DNA from: Streptomyces roseochromogenus subsp. oscitans DS 12.976
GTDB lineage: Bacteria; Actinomycetota; Actinomycetes; Streptomycetales; Streptomycetaceae
DNA: 64,000 bases
NCBI RefSeq assembly: GCF_000497445.1
Contig: NZ_CM002285.1
Coordinates: 5,456,247-5,520,246, forward strand
Direction: 5' to 3'
Positions within the stretch are counted from its first letter, which is position 1, and the number at the start of each line of letters is the position of its first letter. Position numbers and translations under genes: made by a program. The notes below the pieces were generated by a model that was not told the DNA's origin, did not search any database, and saw nothing but the letters and a program-made list of their open reading frames with translations. Positions 50,628 to 60,669 of the stretch are shown in pieces.

Positions 50628-52471
50628 GCTTGACTCTGTCGGGGATCTTGTAGTTTCCCGGCGCGGCGGCGTGATCAGCGGGCATGCTCGGACTGTTCCG
50701 AAGACCGATGCAGTTGTCGAGGTGCTCGTTGTCCCTGCGCCCCCGTCCCGGTGAGCAAGTCCCGCCTCTGACTGCGCAGATCACGCGGGCGAGCAACCCG
50801 GGCGGTACGACGGCGATATGGGTACGTGACCGCCTCGACGGACTGTGGAACGACGAGGACTTCGCCGACTGGTACCCGCGCGACGGTCGTCCGGGCCTCT
50901 CACCTGCTCAATTGGCCACGGTCTGCGTGCTGCAGTTCCTACTCGGCCTCTCGGATCGGCAGGCTGCCGAGGCGGTGCGCTGCCGCATCGACTTTAAATA
51001 CGCCCTCGCGCTGGAGCTCGATGACCCCGGTTTCCACCACAGCGTGCTCTCCGACTTTCGCGAGCGTCTCGCCGAGGGCGACCGTGCCGACCGGCTCCTG
51101 GACCTCGCGCTGGTCCGGCTCAAGGACGCCGGGCTCGTGCGTGAACGCACCACACAGCGCACCGATTCCACGCACGTCCTGGCCGCGGTGCGTGACCTGA
51201 CCCGCCTGGAGCTGGTCACCGAGGCGGTTCGCGCCGCTCTCGAAGAGGTCGCCGGCATCTCCCCGCACCTGCTGGACGAGCTGGTCGATGAGGACTGGGG
51301 GCTGCGCTACGGTCGGCCGGTCCGCCTGGGGAAGAACCCCACCAAGCCCATGACCAGGATTCTTGCCACCGGAAGCGACGCCGTCCGGCTCCTGGATCAC
51401 CTCCACCGGCGCGGAGTGAATCTCATGTCCGGTCCTCGTGTCCAGGCTCTGCGGCAGATCATGGTGCAGAACTACCACCGTGATGCTGCTGGGCACCTGC
51501 GCTGGCGCACCGCCGAGAAGGAAGGCGGGGCGGGTCTGCCGCCGTCGTCGAGGGCGATCGTCTCGCCCTACGACACCTCGGCCCGCTACGCACGGCACGG
51601 GCACATCATCAGCTGGAAGGGGTTCACCGCTCACCTGACCGAGACCTGCGCTCCCGAGGGCCCCAACGTGATCACGGATGTCGCCACCACCGCGGCTACC
51701 ACACACGACAGCCAGGTCCTGCCCGGCATCCACACCCGCCTGTCCCGTCGCGGACTGCTGCCCGCCGAGCACCTGGTCGACGCCGGCTACACCTCCCTGC
51801 CCCACCTGGAACACGCCGCCCGTGAACATCAGGTCACCGTCTCCGGGCCGCTGAAGAGCAACCCCACCCGCCAGCACCGCCGAGGCGAGGGCTTCGCCCG
51901 GGACGACTTCCACATCAACTTCGATCGTCAGCAGGTCACCTGTCCCCAGGGACAGGCCAGCCAGGGCTGGCACGGCCCCTACCCGACCTCCTCGCCCACC
52001 GCGGCCCCGCTGATCGTGGCCCGGTTCACCAAGAGCCAGTGCCAGCCCTGCCCGGCTCGCGCTCAATGCACCACCTCCCGCGAAAGCCACCGCACCGTGG
52101 GCTTTCCCCCACGAGAGCTCCGCGACATGCAACTCCGCGTCCGCGCCGAGCAACAGACGCCAGAGTGGAAGGCCCGCTACGCGGTCCGCTCCGGGGTGGA
52201 GGGCACGGTCAACGAGTTCGCCCACGGACACGGCATGCGACGCTGCCGTTACCGAGGACAGGGAAAGGCCCACGTCCAGCACGTCCTGACCGCCATCGCC
52301 GTCAACATCGAGCGCCTCAGCGGACTGCCACCAGCCGTGGAAGCACCCACGCCCCGCCAGCCTACTGCCTTCCAGAACTACCTCGACCAACGCGAGATTC
52401 CTCGACTGAAGTCCTGGCGCACCCTGGGTAGTTGACCTCGACGACTACAAGATCCCCGACAGAGTCAAGCT
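50627..52471. mobile_element. IS1182-family insertion sequence
   Basis: Perfect 28-base terminal inverted repeats at 50627-50654 and 52444-52471 (outer end AGCTTGACTCTGTCGGGGAT). The element is complete, and its left end lies one base from the terminal repeat of the IS5-family element. Confidence 0.9.
50684..52435 (+). CDS. IS1182-family transposase
   Basis: Up to 583 aa; the family homology begins near [20 protein letters not shown], so the true start may be one of the TTG or ATG codons 20-60 bases later. DDE-type: the N-terminal region [20 protein letters not shown], first Asp in [14 protein letters not shown], Asp in LVDAGYTS, catalytic Glu in [20 protein letters not shown], plus [10 protein letters not shown]. 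Looks intact. Confidence 0.9.
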   Translation: MLGLFRRPMQLSRCSLSLRPRPGEQVPPLTAQITRASNPGGTTAIWVRDRLDGLWNDEDFADWYPRDGRPGLSPAQLATVCVLQFLLGLSDRQAAEAVRCRIDFKYALALELDDPGFHHSVLSDFRERLAEGDRADRLLDLALVRLKDAGLVRERTTQRTDSTHVLAAVRDLTRLELVTEAVRAALEEVAGISPHLLDELVDEDWGLRYGRPVRLGKNPTKPMTRILATGSDAVRLLDHLHRRGVNLMSGPRVQALRQIMVQNYHRDAAGHLRWRTAEKEGGAGLPPSSRAIVSPYDTSARYARHGHIISWKGFTAHLTETCAPEGPNVITDVATTAATTHDSQVLPGIHTRLSRRGLLPAEHLVDAGYTSLPHLEHAAREHQVTVSGPLKSNPTRQHRRGEGFARDDFHINFDRQQVTCPQGQASQGWHGPYPTSSPTAAPLIVARFTKSQCQPCPARAQCTTSRESHRTVGFPPRELRDMQLRVRAEQQTPEWKARYAVRSGVEGTVNEFAHGHGMRRCRYRGQGKAHVQHVLTAIAVNIERLSGLPPAVEAPTPRQPTAFQNYLDQREIPRLKSWRTLGS

Positions 52472-52801
52472 AAGGCGACGGGTCGTCGCCGTCATCGGGC
52501 TGCGTGGTCGGCTCCGGCAGGTCGAGCACAGCATGGCCGCGGAGGTCAATGGCCTGGCGCTGGAGGCGGATGTGTAATGGTGACGTCGGGCGCGAGCCGG
52601 AGGGCTCCGGGGCAGGGACCGATCTCGCATCATCCGAACCGTCTATGGCGGGCCGTCTGCCCGCCGGGTGGGGAATAGAGTGGCATTCCGCCGAGTGGTG
52701 TAACCCGGCAGGTTTCGCGGCGTCGCACGTCGCTAGAATGATCCGTTCCGGCAGCACTTGGCGCCCGGAGTGCATATTCCATTGGGCGGCTCTCGCCTGG
52801 A
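52472..52801. other. 330-base stretch without a supported gene
   Basis: A minus-strand frame ending at 52470 (LHIRLQRQAIDLRGHAVLDL, PEPTTQPDDGD) has a coding-like third-position bias and may be the end of a gene cut by the IS1182 insertion, but no start or family is clear. Nothing else is visible. Confidence 0.4.
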
Positions 52802-53053
52802 CTACCGCTGATACCGAGCCTCAGCCTTGGCCCGGAACTTCTCGAACTTCTCCGGCCGGTACCGCTGATGCCACAACACATTTAGCGCCGCCAAGCCGCT
52901 CAGCAGCACGACGCCGAGTGCCCAACCGATCACCACTGGCCAACTGCGATGCTGGGCAATGTTCGTGATTGCCGCAAAAGCAGCAAAGCCGACCACAACG
53001 AGAACCTGCCGTATCCACCATCTTCGAGACATGCCCCGCACTCTAAACGCCAC
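52802..53053 (-). CDS. Small membrane protein
   Basis: 83 aa with two hydrophobic segments (QVLVVVGFAAFAAITNIA and WPVVIGWALGVVLLSGLAAL) and a basic C-terminus (RPEKFEKFRAKAEARYQR). The start could also be the ATG eight codons later (MSRRWWIRQ). Function unknown. Confidence 0.6.
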   Translation of the reverse strand: MAFRVRGMSRRWWIRQVLVVVGFAAFAAITNIAQHRSWPVVIGWALGVVLLSGLAALNVLWHQRYRPEKFEKFRAKAEARYQR

Positions 53054-53293
53054 TCGGGCTGTCAGCGATCAAGGAGACTCAACCGTGACCCAGGACCGCC
53101 TTGCGGGATTTGAGGCGGACCGGGCTACACCACTCAGTGGGACACCATCGGGGGGCGACCACGGCGAGCCGGAGCACCAGACTGGCGTGCTGGAGGATGC
53201 TCGATCTACCGCTCTCTGTTGAATGTTGCATCCTGTGCCCATTTCGACAGCAGAACCCGGCAACGATGAGGCGAACACAAAGGGTCAGCGAAC

Positions 53294-53844
53294 TCAAGCA
53301 GCTTGGTGCTCCAGTCTCGCGGACGCGTGCACGATGACCCCGGGCTTAGCAGACGCAGGAGCTCTGTTGCCAGAGCAACTTGTCGTACGGCGGTCTCCCC
53401 TCCAGAGCGCGCGCGAGAGTCCCATACTTGCGGACGCCTCCGCGACGGCGGGCACCACCAACTCGAACCATGTCGTCTTCCCCCGGGACAGGGCTGGCTC
53501 CCCCACGCTGTCGCCAACGCGTCCACGAGGAGCAAACCGCGCCCGCTCTCATCCCTGAGCTCGGCACAGGACGGGCTCACCAACGTGGTCTCGACATCGG
53601 TGACTTCCACGCGCAGCCTCTCGCCGGTCCAGCGCACGCACACCACACACGAGGCCTGCGTGTGCGTGATCGAGTTCGTCACCACTTCCGTCGTCAGCAA
53701 CTTCAGGTCGTCAAACAAGGGAGAATCCAAGGGAAACCCGAGCTCTCGAGCGCGGTGCGCAACGCTGCTTCGTGCGACGGGTACCGCTTCCTCCAGCGGC
53801 GGGACGGTGAACGCGTAGGGCGATTCTTCGAGCCGGCGCGACAT
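53294..53844 (-). pseudogene. Anti-sigma-type ATP-binding protein (RsbW-like), frameshifted
   Basis: From 53844, about 120 residues match the Streptomyces histidine-kinase-like ATPase family: LTTEVVTNSITHTQAS (N box) and RLRVEVTDVE, then DESGRGLLLVDALATAWGSQ. After PCPG the frame is lost at a G5 run (53480-53484); the expected continuation KTTWFELVVPAVAEA lies in another frame that stops at 53294. One base removed from the run restores the protein. The unshifted frame runs on to a stop at 53206 as unrelated Arg-rich sequence. Confidence 0.7.
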
Positions 53845-54490
53845 GGCTAGACCTCTCGACGGTCAGGGGCTACGGCGTAAACGCGATCTCCGGTAGGTGA
53901 ACGGATCGCAGGCCGACTTCACCTGGCAGCCCCGCAGAGGAACCAGTACATCTGTCCCGGCAGCGGCGGATGACCACCATGGACCATGCGTCGCCCTAGT
54001 CCCTATCGCTGCGGTGATATCACGGCCGAGACTGAACTTCTTGTCTACTCGCTGAAGAGTGTCTGGCGCTCCATCACCAGACTACGGGTGTCGGCCTGTT
54101 ACGCGACTACGCTGCTGCCGGCCTTCCACCAGACCCGATGGCATGTGGGTTCGAAGTTGGAGGAGGCTCGTTGAATCTTCGCCATCTTCGAACATGCAGG
54201 TCGGAGACTCTGGCGTGGCGCTCGCTCGGGGTACTCATGCTGATCACGGGCGGGAGTCGGCGATCTTGATCATCCGTCATGTCATCGGTCGAGACAGTTA
54301 CATTTGGGTCATTGAACCCAACCCAGCCAGCCGGGTTGTTAATTTCAAGCAACCGCTCGCGGCGGCACGGCCCGAAGGGCACATCAGCCCCCAGCGTCAT
54401 CTCCCGGTGCGGTACGCTCTCGCGGCCCACGGCCAGCGACGGCGTCCGCGAGGGTCGCAGCCAGGTCCCCGTTGTATGTAGTGTGCGGAA
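53845..54490. other. 646-base gap, no gene; contains left 29-bp inverted repeat
   Basis: No reading frame has both a plausible start and coding-like protein. The only structure noticed is the repeat at 54172-54200, partner of 55158-55186. Confidence 0.5.
54172..54200. repeat. Left arm of inverted repeat around the DinB gene
   Basis: TGAATCTTCGCCATCTTCGA and the next nine bases (ACATGCAGG) match, in inverted orientation, 55158-55186 at 27 of 29 positions. Confidence 0.75.
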
Positions 54491-55033
54491 ATGACAAGAA
54501 GCGAGCGGCTCGCGGAGCAGTTGGACTGGCACTGGCGCAAGAACCTGCGGCCACGGCTGGACGGTCTTACCGACGACGAGTACCTCTGGGAGCCGGTGCG
54601 CGGCTGCTGGAGCATCCGCCCACGTGGCACGTCGGCCGCACCGATGTCGGCAGGTTCGGGGGAATGGACGATGGACTCCGCGTCCCCTGCCCCGGTGCCG
54701 GCGCCGGTGACCACCATTGCCTGGCGGCTGGCGCACATCATCGTCTCGTGCCTGGGCTATCGGGTCGGATGGCACTTCGGCGGCCAAGACGTCGACTCCC
54801 AGACATTCGCCTACGCGGGGACCGCTGACGAGGCACTAAAACAGCTCGATGAGATGTATGGGAGATGGAACGCGGGGGTCCGCGAGCTCTCGGACGCTGA
54901 CCTGGAGAATCCGCCCACGGTGGGTCCCGAGCGGTTTCCCCTGGAGGGCATCGTCCTGCACGTCAACAGGGAGCTGATCCATCACGGCGCCGAGATTTCC
55001 CTGCTGCGCGACCTCTACCGCTGGCAGGACTGA
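54491..55033 (+). CDS. DinB-family protein
   Basis: 180 aa four-helix-bundle protein of the DinB/DUF664 type: RLAEQLDWHWRKNLRPRLDG at the start, the metal-site His in WRLAHIIVSCLGYRVGWHF, and the C-terminal pair in HVNRELIHHGAEISLLRDLY. Members bind a metal and some act as thiol-dependent transferases. Stands alone between two inverted repeats. ATG 54491 begins the first helix. Confidence 0.85.
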   Translation: MTRSERLAEQLDWHWRKNLRPRLDGLTDDEYLWEPVRGCWSIRPRGTSAAPMSAGSGEWTMDSASPAPVPAPVTTIAWRLAHIIVSCLGYRVGWHFGGQDVDSQTFAYAGTADEALKQLDEMYGRWNAGVRELSDADLENPPTVGPERFPLEGIVLHVNRELIHHGAEISLLRDLYRWQD

Positions 55034-55526
55034 GCCGTACCGCACCGAATATGACTTTTCGGTAACCGGCGATCGAGCTTCGGTAGCTTACGTGGACTCC
55101 ATGACGCTCCGTGACTGCTGCCGCCGAGAGGCCTCACGATCTTTAATCGCCCTTCTACCTGCTTGTTCGAAGATGGCGAAGCTTCAGTGATCGGCTACAT
55201 CGCGGCAAGGGACACGATCCACACCCCTGTACTGATCGTCGTGACCTCCGTTGGGCTGCGACTGAGGTTCTCCAACGAACCCAAGACCTGGCTGCCGTTC
55301 GACCACGCTCTCACGGGGTCAGGCTGGGGCGCCCCGAATTCGTGCCCTCGTGCAGCGCGTGTGTCCCGCTGCTGCTCGCCGATCCGCCCGCTCCTTGGCT
55401 CGGCGTCGCGATCGAGCACTTTCGGCGCACCGTGGAGTAGCGGTCAACATCGGCACGGGGCCCGAGCTTTGCGGACATCCTCACCATCACCAGATCAGTA
55501 GCCCGGTTAAAAGGCTCAGTTGAGAC
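55034..55526. other. 493-base gap, no gene; contains right 29-bp inverted repeat
   Basis: No supported gene. Frames of 75-112 codons exist on both strands but have no family match or ribosome site. The stretch before 55527 may hold the terminator of the DUF6177 gene, but no clear hairpin was seen. Confidence 0.45.
55158..55186. repeat. Right arm of inverted repeat around the DinB gene
   Basis: Plus-strand CCTGCTTGTTCGAAGATGGC followed by GAAGCTTCA; the inner 24 bases match the left arm with one mismatch. Together the arms bracket about 1.0 kb. Confidence 0.75.
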
Positions 55527-56933
55527 TCAGTCACCTCCGGTGCTGTTCTTCAGATAGTTGTTGATCTCTGTCAGGCGCTGCCACGCTGCTGGGTCGGTGC
55601 CGTCGCCGATCGTGTAGTGGACGGCGGGGCGGCGGGCCGGGCCGAGTTGGAGAGGTGCGGCACTGGGCAGGGCGCTGCTGGCGTGGTCGAGTCCCAGTTC
55701 TGCGACGGCGTCGGGGCCGAGCGTGAGGGAGAGCGGAATCGGCGGCGGTTCGTGGTGTGCGGGCACGGTCAGGTCGGCTCTCGCTGCTCGTAGCTGGGTG
55801 ACCATGGTGGCCAGGCGGTGTTCGGTCGCGAGCGACTCGGCCAGCTCGGGCAGCGAGCTCGTCGGTGGGTCCTCGCCTACGGTGTAGCCGAGGGCGAGGG
55901 TGATGTGCTCTTCGACGCCGGCGGGGGTGTGGAGCATGCGCATGGTGGCGATCGCTGCGTGGTCGGGGGCGCCGACGGCGATCAGCCAGGTGGGCTGGGA
56001 CTGGCGGGCGCGCGTTCTGGCCAGGTCGGTCAGCTGCCTTGGCGACCAGGGCACGTTGACCGGCTCGGCGGTGGACCAACCGGTGGGTGGTGCCCCAGTG
56101 AGGACCTGCCAGGTGTGTTCCAGCGCGCCGCCGAGGACGAGGCGCTCGTCCGCGGGATGGATGGTGCGGAAGGACAGCAACAGCTGCTGTTCGCCACTGG
56201 GGTTGGGCGGTGGTCGGAAGGCGTCTGCGATCTGAGGGGCGTTGTCGCCGGCGGGGGTGAAGTGTCCGTCGTGCCAGTGCAGTACGGCTCCGGTGAGGCC
56301 GTCGTAGTAGCCAGCTTCGGGATCGCGTACGACCCAGCGTGCGGGCATGCCGTCCAGCACGGTTCGGGCGGGCAAGGTGAGCCGGGAGCCGGGTGGGGTG
56401 ATGATGTGCAGGTCGCGTCCGGTTTGCAGGGTCGTGCGTACGACATCGGTCAGCCACGTCGTGGCAGCAACGAACGGGCGGTCCTGAATGACGACCGCAG
56501 CCTTGTCCGTGAACACGTCGACGCCCGAGGGGTCGGCGGCTGTCGTACCGGACGGGGGGATGGTCACGACGCTGGTGTGAGCGGCCTCTCGCGGCCAGGT
56601 GGTGCCGCCGAGCACGGTCGCCAGTCGGCCGGCGACAGATCCGGCCAGGCGTCCGGCCTCTGCGATCCCGGTGGTCGCCCTTGTCTCCGTCCACCACACC
56701 GGTCCGTCTGTCCGGGCGGCCGGTCCGAGCAGTCGCTCCGTCTCACCCGGCACCTGGAGGTATCGGGGGGCCTCGACCGACACCAGGACCTGCCCCTCGT
56801 CCGTGCACAGTTGCGCGACGGCTCCGCCACTGGCCGAACTCACGCGCAGGTTGGGGCCGCCGGCGTGCAGAGCGGCCAGGAGGGTTTTGACGTCCGGCAT
56901 TTGTGGGGTGAGGGCGATGGCATCGCGGGTCAT
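55527..56933 (-). CDS. DUF6177 family protein (type VII-associated)
   Basis: 468 aa from ATG 56933. Begins MTRDAIALTPQMPDVKTLLA; later VVIQDRPFVAATTWLTDVVR, a Rossmann-like stretch (LHIITPPGSRLTLPARTVLD) and WLIAVGAPDHAAIATMRM. This matches DUF6177, a Streptomyces family usually encoded beside type VII secretion substrates. Biochemical role unknown. It is the last gene of the leftward toxin locus, about 100 bases after Imm49. Confidence 0.75.
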   Translation of the reverse strand: MTRDAIALTPQMPDVKTLLAALHAGGPNLRVSSASGGAVAQLCTDEGQVLVSVEAPRYLQVPGETERLLGPAARTDGPVWWTETRATTGIAEAGRLAGSVAGRLATVLGGTTWPREAAHTSVVTIPPSGTTAADPSGVDVFTDKAAVVIQDRPFVAATTWLTDVVRTTLQTGRDLHIITPPGSRLTLPARTVLDGMPARWVVRDPEAGYYDGLTGAVLHWHDGHFTPAGDNAPQIADAFRPPPNPSGEQQLLLSFRTIHPADERLVLGGALEHTWQVLTGAPPTGWSTAEPVNVPWSPRQLTDLARTRARQSQPTWLIAVGAPDHAAIATMRMLHTPAGVEEHITLALGYTVGEDPPTSSLPELAESLATEHRLATMVTQLRAARADLTVPAHHEPPPIPLSLTLGPDAVAELGLDHASSALPSAAPLQLGPARRPAVHYTIGDGTDPAAWQRLTEINNYLKNSTGGD

Positions 56934-57032
56934 GAGCTGCTTTCTGAGGCACTGGAAACGCATGGCTTGTCCGAGTCGAAGCGTCAGCCACAGGGGGAGG
57001 CGGGCAGTGTCACACGGCGGTGTCCAATCGGC

Positions 57033-57893
57033 TCACGTCTCGAACTCGTTGAGCCAGCTGCCCGTCAACAGGTGCTTGGGCAGATACTCCGATTCGACCT
57101 CGATCGGGAAACCCGCGTCACGGGCGAGGCAGGCGACGGCCAGGGGGCCGAGAGCGACGAGCCCGGAGCTGCTGCCGCTGCGTTCCTCGTTCTCGCTCCA
57201 GTACTCCTTGTGCCAGTGCAGGGCATCGGACAGCGCCTCGTTGAACTCCTCGTGCTGTCGGGCGACATATCGATGGAAGAGGTTGATCGGCGGATACAGC
57301 ACCTGTAGCAGGAGTTCCTGGTCGGGCACGCGCAGGGAGTCCGGAGCTGTACCGTCCATCGCTGCGGTCAGCAGCTCACCGAGGTCGCCGCCCTGCCGCC
57401 ACGCCACCTGCAGGGCTTCGACCCAGGCGTAGACGTAGTCGTCGAACACCGCACCCGAGGCTCGCAACAGGGACAGGGACACGTGGATGAGCTGGGTCAT
57501 ACGTTCCTGTTCGCGGCAGATGACCGCGAGCCAGAACGCGGTGAGCCAGTTCCCCGCGTCGGTGTAGTGCTGTGGACCGGTGGCCTGGATGGTGCGCAGC
57601 TTGTCGGCAATCCGGCACGGCACCGTCTCCCCGGTGGCGGTGGCCGCGATGAACAGGGCCGAACCCACCTGCATGGCCGCGACCCACGCCTCCCAGGTCG
57701 GCAGCTGAGCGGCCCTGGGATCGGCGGCACAGTGGGTGTGCGCCGCGAGCAGCGACGTACCCAGCGCCATGTTGAAACCGTCCGGGGACCGCTCAAGGCC
57801 GTCGATCCTCCGACAGGCGCTCCTGTCGAGCTTCTCCGCACGGTTTTCGGCGCCCTCGACAGGGAATACGTGCCGCGGTACGTAAACCGCCAC
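57033..57893 (-). CDS. Immunity 49 (Imm49) family protein
   Basis: 286 aa, all-helical. The pattern WEAWVAAMQVGSALFIAATA, then TGPQHYTDAGNWLTAFWLAV, VLYPPINLFHRYVARQHEEF and AGFPIEVESEYLPKHLLTGS is diagnostic of Imm49, an immunity family in polymorphic toxin systems. GTG 57893 is used. It lies 82 bases after the smaller candidate immunity gene; which of the two neutralises the adjacent toxin is not clear. Confidence 0.85.
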   Translation of the reverse strand: MAVYVPRHVFPVEGAENRAEKLDRSACRRIDGLERSPDGFNMALGTSLLAAHTHCAADPRAAQLPTWEAWVAAMQVGSALFIAATATGETVPCRIADKLRTIQATGPQHYTDAGNWLTAFWLAVICREQERMTQLIHVSLSLLRASGAVFDDYVYAWVEALQVAWRQGGDLGELLTAAMDGTAPDSLRVPDQELLLQVLYPPINLFHRYVARQHEEFNEALSDALHWHKEYWSENEERSGSSSGLVALGPLAVACLARDAGFPIEVESEYLPKHLLTGSWLNEFET

Positions 57894-57975
57894 CTCTATG
57901 TCCCGTTGCCGATGCTGAAGCTAACTAGGATTTGGTCCGGCTCCTTCAGCCGTCCTGCAGATTTCTGGGCCGTGC

Positions 57976-58428
57976 TCATTCCTCGTCGGCCTGTGATGAC
58001 AGGTTCAAGGTGAGTTCTGCGCTGGCCAGCATCCGCACAATTTCGATCGGGCGGTTGGCGAATTCCTTCGCCACGACATCGATGGGGTCGACCCGACGAG
58101 TCTGCCCGTCGAGTCCGACTACCTCGATGACATAGCGGAACCCGGCGGCCCCCGCGGGATCGTCCACAACGGTCCAGTGCGCTCCATATTTCTGGATGAG
58201 GAAGTCTGCGACGTAGGACGCAAGGTCCAAGTGTAGAGTGATCCAGTCGGATTCCTCGAATTCGCTCAGAGGGGCGCGGGACACGTAATCATCCAAGGCC
58301 GGAATGACACTCATGGGGTCGCTGGTATACATTTCGGGCGGCACCCCGAGCATATCCGCAACTTCAATGGCGTTCCGGCGCCTCTCCTCACTCCAGCCTT
58401 GGAGGTCGGGTTCATTTGCGTTTACCAC
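57976..58428 (-). CDS. Candidate cognate immunity protein
   Basis: 150 aa from GTG 58428 with AAAGGAACACAGC upstream, 27 bases after the toxin gene stop. Strongly acidic (EESDWITLHLDLASYVADFL, VIEVVGLDGQTRRVDPIDVV), as expected for a protein that binds a basic nuclease domain. Family not recognised; the immunity role is inferred from size, charge and position. Confidence 0.65.
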   Translation of the reverse strand: MVNANEPDLQGWSEERRRNAIEVADMLGVPPEMYTSDPMSVIPALDDYVSRAPLSEFEESDWITLHLDLASYVADFLIQKYGAHWTVVDDPAGAAGFRYVIEVVGLDGQTRRVDPIDVVAKEFANRPIEIVRMLASAELTLNLSSQADEE

Positions 58429-58455
58429 GCTGTGTTCCTTTCGTGGGATTCAGAG

Positions 58456-60669
58456 CTACTTGGGGGCCGGGCCGTACTCGATGAAGATGATACGAGCCTG
58501 TATGAGGTAGTCCCTCAGCGCCTGTGACGGAGGCGCATGCAGGAAGAGCCAGCGTGGATCGAATCTGGGGTTCAGGCGTCTTAGTGTCAGGTCCTTGTTG
58601 ATTTGCTCAATGATGCCCTCATTCAGGGGAACTTCGCCCCTCACCGGGCGGGTGCTGCCATCCTTAAGTTTAATCGTTCTCCATCCAAGATAATGCTTTA
58701 CCTCCACAGCCAGAGTACGGCCGCCCGGCATATCCACCGGGACATCCACATTGCGGCCACCAGGCGCCTCCACAGGGTAGTAAGGGTGGTCGTGGGTGGG
58801 TACGCGATAGTGCCGCTCCGGTGCACCGCCCGCAACCTTGCGAACGTAGTCCTCAGCGCCCTTGTACCGTTCCCGACTGTGGCGCATGCTCCGCATCTCA
58901 CGCAGAGTTCTGTCAGCGGTACCCGGCGGGAGCGCACGGCGCGTGTAATCGGGTTCGCCGTCGGAGCCGCCGTGATGGTGCGCTTCGGACGAGTGGCTGC
59001 CCACATCGGCGGATGAATCATGCGTCTCCTGCGCATCCGCGGCATCGTGGTCGGCCGAGCCATGATCGGGTTCGGAACCGTGAGAGCCGTGCCCAGTCCC
59101 CGGGAAGCCGTGCCCGCCATTTCCGCCACCGGCTCCAGACCGTCCCAACGATTCTGTAGCGGCAGACCCGCTAGATGAGCCTTCGCGTGATGCCGAGTGA
59201 CCGCTGGAGTGTCCGCGTGTCTGCTCCGATGGCTGCCCACTTGTATGGGCGGAGCCGGCGGCATGCTCCGCCCGGGCCCCGGTCCCGACCAACTCGTGCG
59301 ATCGGTTCGAGTGGGCGGAAGCATCCGTTGCGCCGCGTGATGAATCTGAGGGCAAGTGGCTCTGCGACGCCCCGCCATGGCCACGGTCGGCAGCGGCAGG
59401 CTCGTGCGGGGCCTCAGCAAGGTTTGGCGTGCCGTCGGCGTTGACAGGGATGAGCTGGCCATCCTTGCCCACCCGGTAGCGATCATTGAGGTCGAGTATC
59501 GCCTCCGGGAACTTCGCCGAAGGTAGCCGAAGACGGTCGCTGACGTTGGCCAGCACCTCCGAAACCTTCGGCAGATCAGAGACGGCTCTCGCCGCCCTCG
59601 CGGCGCCGGAGATCGGGTCCAGGACGTTACCGACCTTGGCCACAGTGCTGGCGGTCTCCGCCAACCTGCCCGCCTTGCTGAGTTTGCCGAGCTTGCCGAG
59701 TACCCCGCCGGCACCCCCGATCACGGTGAGGAGGTTGAAGGTGGTGACGGCGTGGGCGCGGGCCGGGTCCTCGTCCCACATGTCGTAGGCGATGAACTGC
59801 TTGCCGAACTCCTTGGCGTACGCCTCGCTGCCGCGCTGCCAGTCCGAGAGGTGATCGCCCTGGCCGAGGGCGTCCATGCCGTAGGCGTACGCGCCGACGA
59901 AGGTCCGCCTGAGACCGTCCCACGTCTGGTGCTGTGCTTCGGAGCCGTTGATGCCCAGGATGTTGTCCTCGAAGACGCCCAGGCCGACGAACCCGCCCCA
60001 GATGCTGTCCTTGACGATGCCGTCCCAGGCCCAGCTCTTGATGCCGTGGCCCCACCAGTCCAGGCTCCAGCGTTCGTAGGTGCGCCCTTCCGGGCTGCCC
60101 CACGGCAGGTCCTTCGCGTTCTTGAGCATGGAGGCGCTCACGCCGTACATGTGGGCCCCGTGGCTGCCGTCGTCCACGACCCACGCGGGCCGGCACACCG
60201 CCGAGCCGATCGCGTCGATCTTGGTGGCGGCGTTGCGTTCGGCTTCCTGGAAGCCTTCGACCGCCGCCGCGACGCCGTCCATCAGCGCCTGGTGCTTGTC
60301 GACCTTGTCCTGGTCCTGGGTCCAGTCGTCGTTGCCCTGGACGCTGTTGACGAAGGCGATGGCGTCCAGGGCCAGCTGTTTCAGCTTGTCGGCGTGCGGC
60401 TTGGCCTCGAAAGCGAAGGTGTCCAGGGCATTGGCGAGGGACTCGATGTCAGCGGCCAAGTCGTCGGCCGTGTCCATCACCGGCTGCGTGGAGGACAGAA
60501 GCTGCTCGGCCTCCGGGGCCTTGTAGTACGCGGCTGTGGCCTGGAAGCGGGAATGCACGTTCTGCCCCGCGTCACGGATGCCGACAGCGCGCTTGCGCAG
60601 ATCGGAGACAGCCTTGTCCAGTTTGGTGAAGTCACCTGTGTACTGCGGTATACCGCCCGGATCGATCAC
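58456..60669 (-). CDS. Type VII-type polymorphic toxin with restriction-endonuclease-like C-terminus
   Basis: 737 aa from GTG 60669 (GGGGAAG upstream). The N-terminal 130 residues are helical and WXG-like (IPQYTGDFTKLDKAVSDLRK, HSRFQATAAYYKAPEAEQLL). A middle region has an aromatic segment (YERWSLDWWGHGIKSWAWDG) and a hydrophobic Gly-rich stretch (LLTVIGGAGGVLGKLGKL), then a His/Ser/Gly-rich linker (about 430-590). The last 130 residues form the toxin: NVDVPVDMPGGRTLAVEVKH supplies the D...E-x-K of a PD-(D/E)XK nuclease, ending LRDYLIQARIIFIEYGPAPK. Preceded by a DUF6507 gene and followed by immunity genes. Confidence 0.85.
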   Translation of the reverse strand: MIDPGGIPQYTGDFTKLDKAVSDLRKRAVGIRDAGQNVHSRFQATAAYYKAPEAEQLLSSTQPVMDTADDLAADIESLANALDTFAFEAKPHADKLKQLALDAIAFVNSVQGNDDWTQDQDKVDKHQALMDGVAAAVEGFQEAERNAATKIDAIGSAVCRPAWVVDDGSHGAHMYGVSASMLKNAKDLPWGSPEGRTYERWSLDWWGHGIKSWAWDGIVKDSIWGGFVGLGVFEDNILGINGSEAQHQTWDGLRRTFVGAYAYGMDALGQGDHLSDWQRGSEAYAKEFGKQFIAYDMWDEDPARAHAVTTFNLLTVIGGAGGVLGKLGKLSKAGRLAETASTVAKVGNVLDPISGAARAARAVSDLPKVSEVLANVSDRLRLPSAKFPEAILDLNDRYRVGKDGQLIPVNADGTPNLAEAPHEPAAADRGHGGASQSHLPSDSSRGATDASAHSNRSHELVGTGARAEHAAGSAHTSGQPSEQTRGHSSGHSASREGSSSGSAATESLGRSGAGGGNGGHGFPGTGHGSHGSEPDHGSADHDAADAQETHDSSADVGSHSSEAHHHGGSDGEPDYTRRALPPGTADRTLREMRSMRHSRERYKGAEDYVRKVAGGAPERHYRVPTHDHPYYPVEAPGGRNVDVPVDMPGGRTLAVEVKHYLGWRTIKLKDGSTRPVRGEVPLNEGIIEQINKDLTLRRLNPRFDPRWLFLHAPPSQALRDYLIQARIIFIEYGPAPK

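Noticed and set aside
53986..54174. Small plus-strand frames before the DinB gene
   Set aside because: No ribosome site, no family and composition unlike neighbouring genes.
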